A DNA stretch of 17,229 bases from assembly GCA_037445635.1 (NCBI GenBank), contig JBBIKC010000052.1:1-17229 (forward strand), given 5' to 3'. This document shows, one piece after another, positions 14,460-17,229 of this stretch. How positions within the stretch are numbered: the stretch's first letter is position 1; each line of letters opens with the position of its first letter. Both the position numbers and the translations under genes were made by a program. Under the pieces are notes generated by a model. It had not been told where the DNA came from. It was given only the letters and a program-made list of their open reading frames with translations, and did no database searches. The stretch is from JBFMCC01 sp037445635. Lineage in GTDB: Bacteria; Chloroflexota; Anaerolineae; Anaerolineales; Villigracilaceae.

Positions 14460-16940
14460 TTACGCGGCCACTGCTTCTTTCTTTTTTCGCTTCGGCGCCG
14501 CGGCTTCGCCCGCGTGGAAGGTGAGCACGTTCTTCTTCGTGTCCACGTCCACCATCACGGTCGCGCCGCCGGGGAATTCGCCCGCCAGCAGTTTCACCGA
14601 AAGCGGACTCTCGACGTGCTTCTGCAGGGCGCGGCGCAACGGACGGGCGCCGAACGCAGGATCGTAGCCTTCCTTGGCCAGCCACGAACGCGCCGCGGGA
14701 GTCAACTGAACGGTGATGTTATGTTCGGAGAGCCGTTCCTGCACCTCTTTCATTTGCAGGTCCACGATCTGCTCCATCTGCTCCAGCGAGAGCGGCGAGA
14801 ACATGATGATCTCGTCAATGCGGTTGAGGAATTCGGGGCGGAACGTGCTCTTGAGCGCCTTCTCGATCTTCTCGTGGGCGTCGCGGTCCTCGTCGCTCTC
14901 GGTCTTGGCGACGAAGCCCAGGGTGCCTCCCTTGCGCACGAACTCGGTGCCCAGGTTCGAGGTCATGATGATGACCGAGTTGCGGAAGTCCACCACGTTG
15001 CCCTGGCCGTCGGTCATGCGGCCGTCGTCGAGGATCTGCAGCAATGCGTTCCAGACTTCGGGGTGCGCCTTCTCGATCTCGTCGAAGAGCAGGACGCGGT
15101 ACGGGCGTCTGCGGACGGCCTCAGTGAGCTGGCCGCCCTCCTCGTAGCCGACGTAACCGGGCGGCGCGCCGAACAACCGCGAAACCGTGTGCTGTTCCCG
15201 GTATTCGGACATATCGATTCTGACGAGCGCGTCCTCATCGTCGAACATGAACCAGGCGAGAGCTTTGGCAAGTTCGGTCTTGCCGACCCCGGACGGGCCG
15301 ATGAAAATGAACGAGCCGATCGGACGCGACGGGTCTTTCAGCCCGGAGCGGGCGCGGCGGATCGCATCGGAGATGGCGTGGATGGCCTCCTCCTGTCCGA
15401 TGATGCGCTCGTGCAGGCGGCTTTCCATTTGCAGGAGTTTCTGCGACTCGGTCTCCATCATCTGGCTGACCGGAATGCCCGTCCATTGATGTACGACGGC
15501 GGCAATGTCGTCCACGTCCACGACTTCGTCCAACTGATGTTCCGCTTCCCACTTGTCACGCTGTTTGTTGAATTCCACTTCGATACGCAGGCGCTCGGAT
15601 TTCTTCTGGGCCGCGCGCTCGTAATCGCGCTCCAGGCCTGCCTGCTCCTCTTCGGCGCGCAGTCGGTCAATGTCGTTTTTCATCGCCTTCAAATCGGCGG
15701 GCAGGGAATAGAGCGCCACGCGCAGTTTTGCGGCGGCCTCGTCCATCAGGTCAATCGCCTTGTCGGGCAGGCGGCGGTCGGTGACATAGCGGTCCGCGAG
15801 ACGCGCTGCGGCCTCCAGCGCCTCGTCCGAGAAATGAACCTTGTGGTGCGCCTCGTAACGGTCGCGCAGGCCCAACAGCATCTTGATCGTGTCGTCCACG
15901 CTCGGCTCTTCCACATAAATGGGGGCGAAGCGCCTTTCGAGCGCGGCGTCTTTTTCGATGTGCTTGTGATACTCGTCCAGGGTGGTCGCGCCGATGCACT
16001 GCAATTCGCCGCGCGCCAACGCCGGTTTGAGCATGTTGCTGGCATCCATGGCGCCCTGCGCCGCACCCGCGCCGACCACGGTATGCAGTTCGTCAATCAT
16101 CATGATGATCTCGCCCTGGGCGCGCTGGACTTCCTCCATCACGGCCTTGAGTCTCTCTTCGAACTCGCCTCTAAACCTGGACCCCGCGATCATCGCACCC
16201 AGATCGAGGGCGACCACGCGCTTGCCGGAGAGAATCTCAGGCACGTCGTTGGTGGCGATCTTCTGCGCCAGCCCCTCGACGATGGCGGTCTTGCCAACGC
16301 CCGCCTCGCCGATGAGCACGGGGTTGTTTTTCGTGCGGCGGGACAGGATCTGGATCAGGCGCAGGATTTCGGTATCGCGGCCAATGACCGGGTCCAATTT
16401 GCCTTCACGGGCGAGTTGGGTCAGGTCGCGCGAGTATTTGTCCAGCGCGCGGTAACGCGACTCGGCCTGGGGGTCGGTAACGCGCTGTCCGCCGCGCATG
16501 CCCTGGATGGCGTCGTAGACGCGGTCGCGGGTCAGGCCCGCGCCTTCGAGGATACGCGCCGCGGGCGTATTTCGCTCCGTCAGAATGGCGAGGAAGATGT
16601 GTTCGGTGGAGATGTACTCGTCCTTGAGGCGGTTGGCCTCCTCGTTGGCGAGGTCAATGATCCTTTTTACGCGCGGGGTGATGAAGATCTGTCCCGCGCC
16701 GCCGCCGAAGATGTTCGCCTTGGGGCTGGCGCGCAGGGTGGCGTCCAGCCGTTCGACCAGCGCCTCCGGGCTGACGTTCAGCTTTTCGAGAATCTGGGGA
16801 ATCACACCTCCGGGCTGTTCGATCAGCGCCAGCAGGATGTGTTCGGTGTCTATCTGGTTGTGGCCGTAGCGCTGGATGATCTCCGCAGCGCGCTGGGCGG
16901 CCTCCTGGGCTCGCTCGGTAAATCGGTCAAATCGCATCAT
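14460..16940 (-). CDS. clpC: ClpC-type AAA+ unfoldase (Hsp100)
   Basis: An 826-residue hexameric ATPase that unfolds proteins and feeds them to ClpP. The N-terminal Clp_N repeats occupy about 1-150. The first AAA+ domain has Walker A GEAGVGKT (211-218) and Walker B IIMMIDE (278-284). The second has Walker A GPSGVGKT (548-555) and Walker B VLLFDE (616-621), followed by the C-terminal D2-small domain (GYDPAFGARPLRRALQKHVE, 758-777). The middle region (about 405-470) is short, with a UVR-like LERDYERAAQKKSERLR (436-452), which fits ClpC rather than the long coiled coil of ClpB. Leu-Gly-Phe at 674-676 lies where ClpP-binding Hsp100s carry their ClpP loop. The Lys/Ala-rich tail (816-826) is variable. 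The start at 16940 (Met-Met) has GGAGG eight bases before it. No McsB/McsA partner is visible here. Its leader carries a strong hairpin. Confidence 0.93.
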   Translation of the reverse strand: MMRFDRFTERAQEAAQRAAEIIQRYGHNQIDTEHILLALIEQPGGVIPQILEKLNVSPEALVERLDATLRASPKANIFGGGAGQIFITPRVKRIIDLANEEANRLKDEYISTEHIFLAILTERNTPAARILEGAGLTRDRVYDAIQGMRGGQRVTDPQAESRYRALDKYSRDLTQLAREGKLDPVIGRDTEILRLIQILSRRTKNNPVLIGEAGVGKTAIVEGLAQKIATNDVPEILSGKRVVALDLGAMIAGSRFRGEFEERLKAVMEEVQRAQGEIIMMIDELHTVVGAGAAQGAMDASNMLKPALARGELQCIGATTLDEYHKHIEKDAALERRFAPIYVEEPSVDDTIKMLLGLRDRYEAHHKVHFSDEALEAAARLADRYVTDRRLPDKAIDLMDEAAAKLRVALYSLPADLKAMKNDIDRLRAEEEQAGLERDYERAAQKKSERLRIEVEFNKQRDKWEAEHQLDEVVDVDDIAAVVHQWTGIPVSQMMETESQKLLQMESRLHERIIGQEEAIHAISDAIRRARSGLKDPSRPIGSFIFIGPSGVGKTELAKALAWFMFDDEDALVRIDMSEYREQHTVSRLFGAPPGYVGYEEGGQLTEAVRRRPYRVLLFDEIEKAHPEVWNALLQILDDGRMTDGQGNVVDFRNSVIIMTSNLGTEFVRKGGTLGFVAKTESDEDRDAHEKIEKALKSTFRPEFLNRIDEIIMFSPLSLEQMEQIVDLQMKEVQERLSEHNITVQLTPAARSWLAKEGYDPAFGARPLRRALQKHVESPLSVKLLAGEFPGGATVMVDVDTKKNVLTFHAGEAAAPKRKKKEAVAA

Positions 16941-16963
16941 AGGGGGTGCCTCCGTCGGACGTC

Positions 16964-17017
16964 GGACGACGGACCGCAGACCACGTCGGATGGCCTGTGG
17001 TCCGCGGTTCGTGGTCC
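16964..17017 (-). other. Leader hairpin of clpC
   Basis: The arms 16964-16984 and 16997-17017 are inverted repeats matching at 18 of 21 positions, with one further G-U pair in RNA and a 12-base loop. It fills most of the roughly 80-base clpC leader, between the transcript start (about 17020) and the Shine-Dalgarno GGAGG (minus strand, 16949-16953). The base composition resembles the periodic repeats elsewhere in the window. It may stabilise the message or tune translation; no heat-shock operator (CIRCE or CtsR type) was seen nearby. Confidence 0.65.
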
Positions 17018-17026
17018 AATGGAGGC

Positions 17027-17035
17027 ATTATAACA
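17027..17035 (-). promoter_or_regulatory. Extended -10 promoter of clpC
   Basis: The minus strand reads TGTTATAAT, a full match to the TGnTATAAT extended -10 consensus. No credible -35 box stands upstream at normal spacing, as expected for extended -10 promoters. The transcript would begin near 17020. Confidence 0.65.
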
Positions 17036-17066
17036 AAACCCCCGTATGCGGCCTGTTCACAAGCCG

Positions 17067-17086
17067 TAAGAGGAGTATTAGAGAAT
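17067..17086. repeat. 20-bp repeat, copy 2, at the end of E1 similarity
   Basis: TAAGAGGAGTATTAGAGAAT, 18 of 20 identical to 2695-2714. On the minus strand it begins where the E1 dehydrogenase reading frame loses recognisable similarity, just upstream of the clpC promoter. Confidence 0.5.
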
Positions 17087-17229
17087 GCCGCGTTCATGCC
17101 GCGCCCCGCCGTGGAGGGATCGTGCTCCACGTCCGCGTGTGCGTAGAGTTGTGCAAAAAACTCCTGGATGTTGTTCACGCCGAGCATGAACATCCAGGTC
17201 TGGTCGCGGTAGTAGCCCGAGCGCCAGTC
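17087..17229 (-). pseudogene. Truncated thiamine-diphosphate E1 dehydrogenase fragment
   Basis: The minus strand entering from the window edge encodes DWRSGYYRDQTWMFMLGVNN, then IQEFFAQLYAHADVEHD and AGRGMNAAF. The order GYYRDQ, LYAHADVE and GRxMN is that of the N-terminal third of 2-oxoacid (branched-chain or pyruvate-type) dehydrogenase E1 proteins, recognised from memory. Such proteins run for several hundred more residues. Here similarity stops after AAF, at the 20-bp repeat; the frame runs on through the clpC leader and stops at 16927 inside clpC. The rest of the gene is not present downstream. It is therefore probably a broken gene, although an assembly join at this point would look the same. 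Confidence 0.6.

Noticed and set aside
14514..17033. Open frame of 839 codons on the plus strand opposite clpC
   Set aside because: It is the mirror of the ClpC gene, kept open by GC-biased codon use; the protein is low-complexity Arg/His/Leu/Val-rich without domain motifs, while the minus strand encodes a full ClpC.
16941..17060. CIRCE or CtsR operator controlling clpC
   Set aside because: Neither the GCACTC/GAGTGC inverted repeat nor tandem GGTCAAA heptads are present; the inverted repeat found has unrelated sequence.
16927..17193. Complete small protein of 88 residues upstream of and overlapping clpC
   Set aside because: Its first part is the E1 fragment, which begins before this Met, and its tail is the translated clpC leader hairpin; it is better read as a truncated gene.

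Overview
The window looks like chromosomal DNA of a Chloroflexota bacterium, most likely class Anaerolineae. The grounds are a moderately high GC content, a giant HTH-nSTAND-WD40 protein, a His/Gly-rich N terminus on an ABC half-exporter, InhA-like surface peptidases, and intergenic inverted repeats with 8-9 nt periodic arms. This placement comes from general familiarity with such genomes, not from a marker gene; no rRNA, tRNA, CRISPR array or transposase gene was seen.

Layout. (1) 1-2683, minus strand: a MarR regulator with its own promoter and palindromic operator, then two half-ABC exporters. The first exporter subunit has a degenerate ATPase site; the second is cut by the window edge. Periodic inverted repeats fill both gaps in this operon. 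(2) 2714-7513, minus strand: a 1599-residue single-polypeptide protein with an XRE-type HTH, an nSTAND NTPase, one membrane span, 14 WD40 blades and a C-terminal BMP/PnrA-like ligand-binding domain. It reads as a transmembrane receptor and transcription factor in one chain and is the most striking object here. (3) 7664-8866, plus strand and divergent from it: a lipoprotein with two tandem cupredoxin domains. (4) 8977-9453, minus strand: a GNAT acetyltransferase. (5) 9558-11875, plus strand: a small TPR-like protein and a PlsC-type acyltransferase, then, beyond a MITE-like element, a six-span membrane protein of unknown role. (6) 11911-16940, minus strand: a small cupin, a membrane-anchored HExxH peptidase with an immune-inhibitor-A-like C terminus, and the ClpC unfoldase. 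(7) 17087-17229, minus strand: the edge of a thiamine-diphosphate E1 dehydrogenase reading frame whose recognisable similarity stops at a short repeat directly upstream of the clpC promoter.

How the parts may work together. The MarR/ABC group looks like a self-contained drug- or lipid-export module. The receptor and the cupredoxin lipoprotein share about 150 bp of divergent promoter DNA with two extended -10 boxes and a short palindrome, so the receptor's HTH may act there; this is inference. The rest is housekeeping or surface functions in separate transcription units, with hairpins ending several of them. The only stretch near 300 bases without a gene is 10806-11107; it holds a terminator-like hairpin, the MITE-like element and a promoter.
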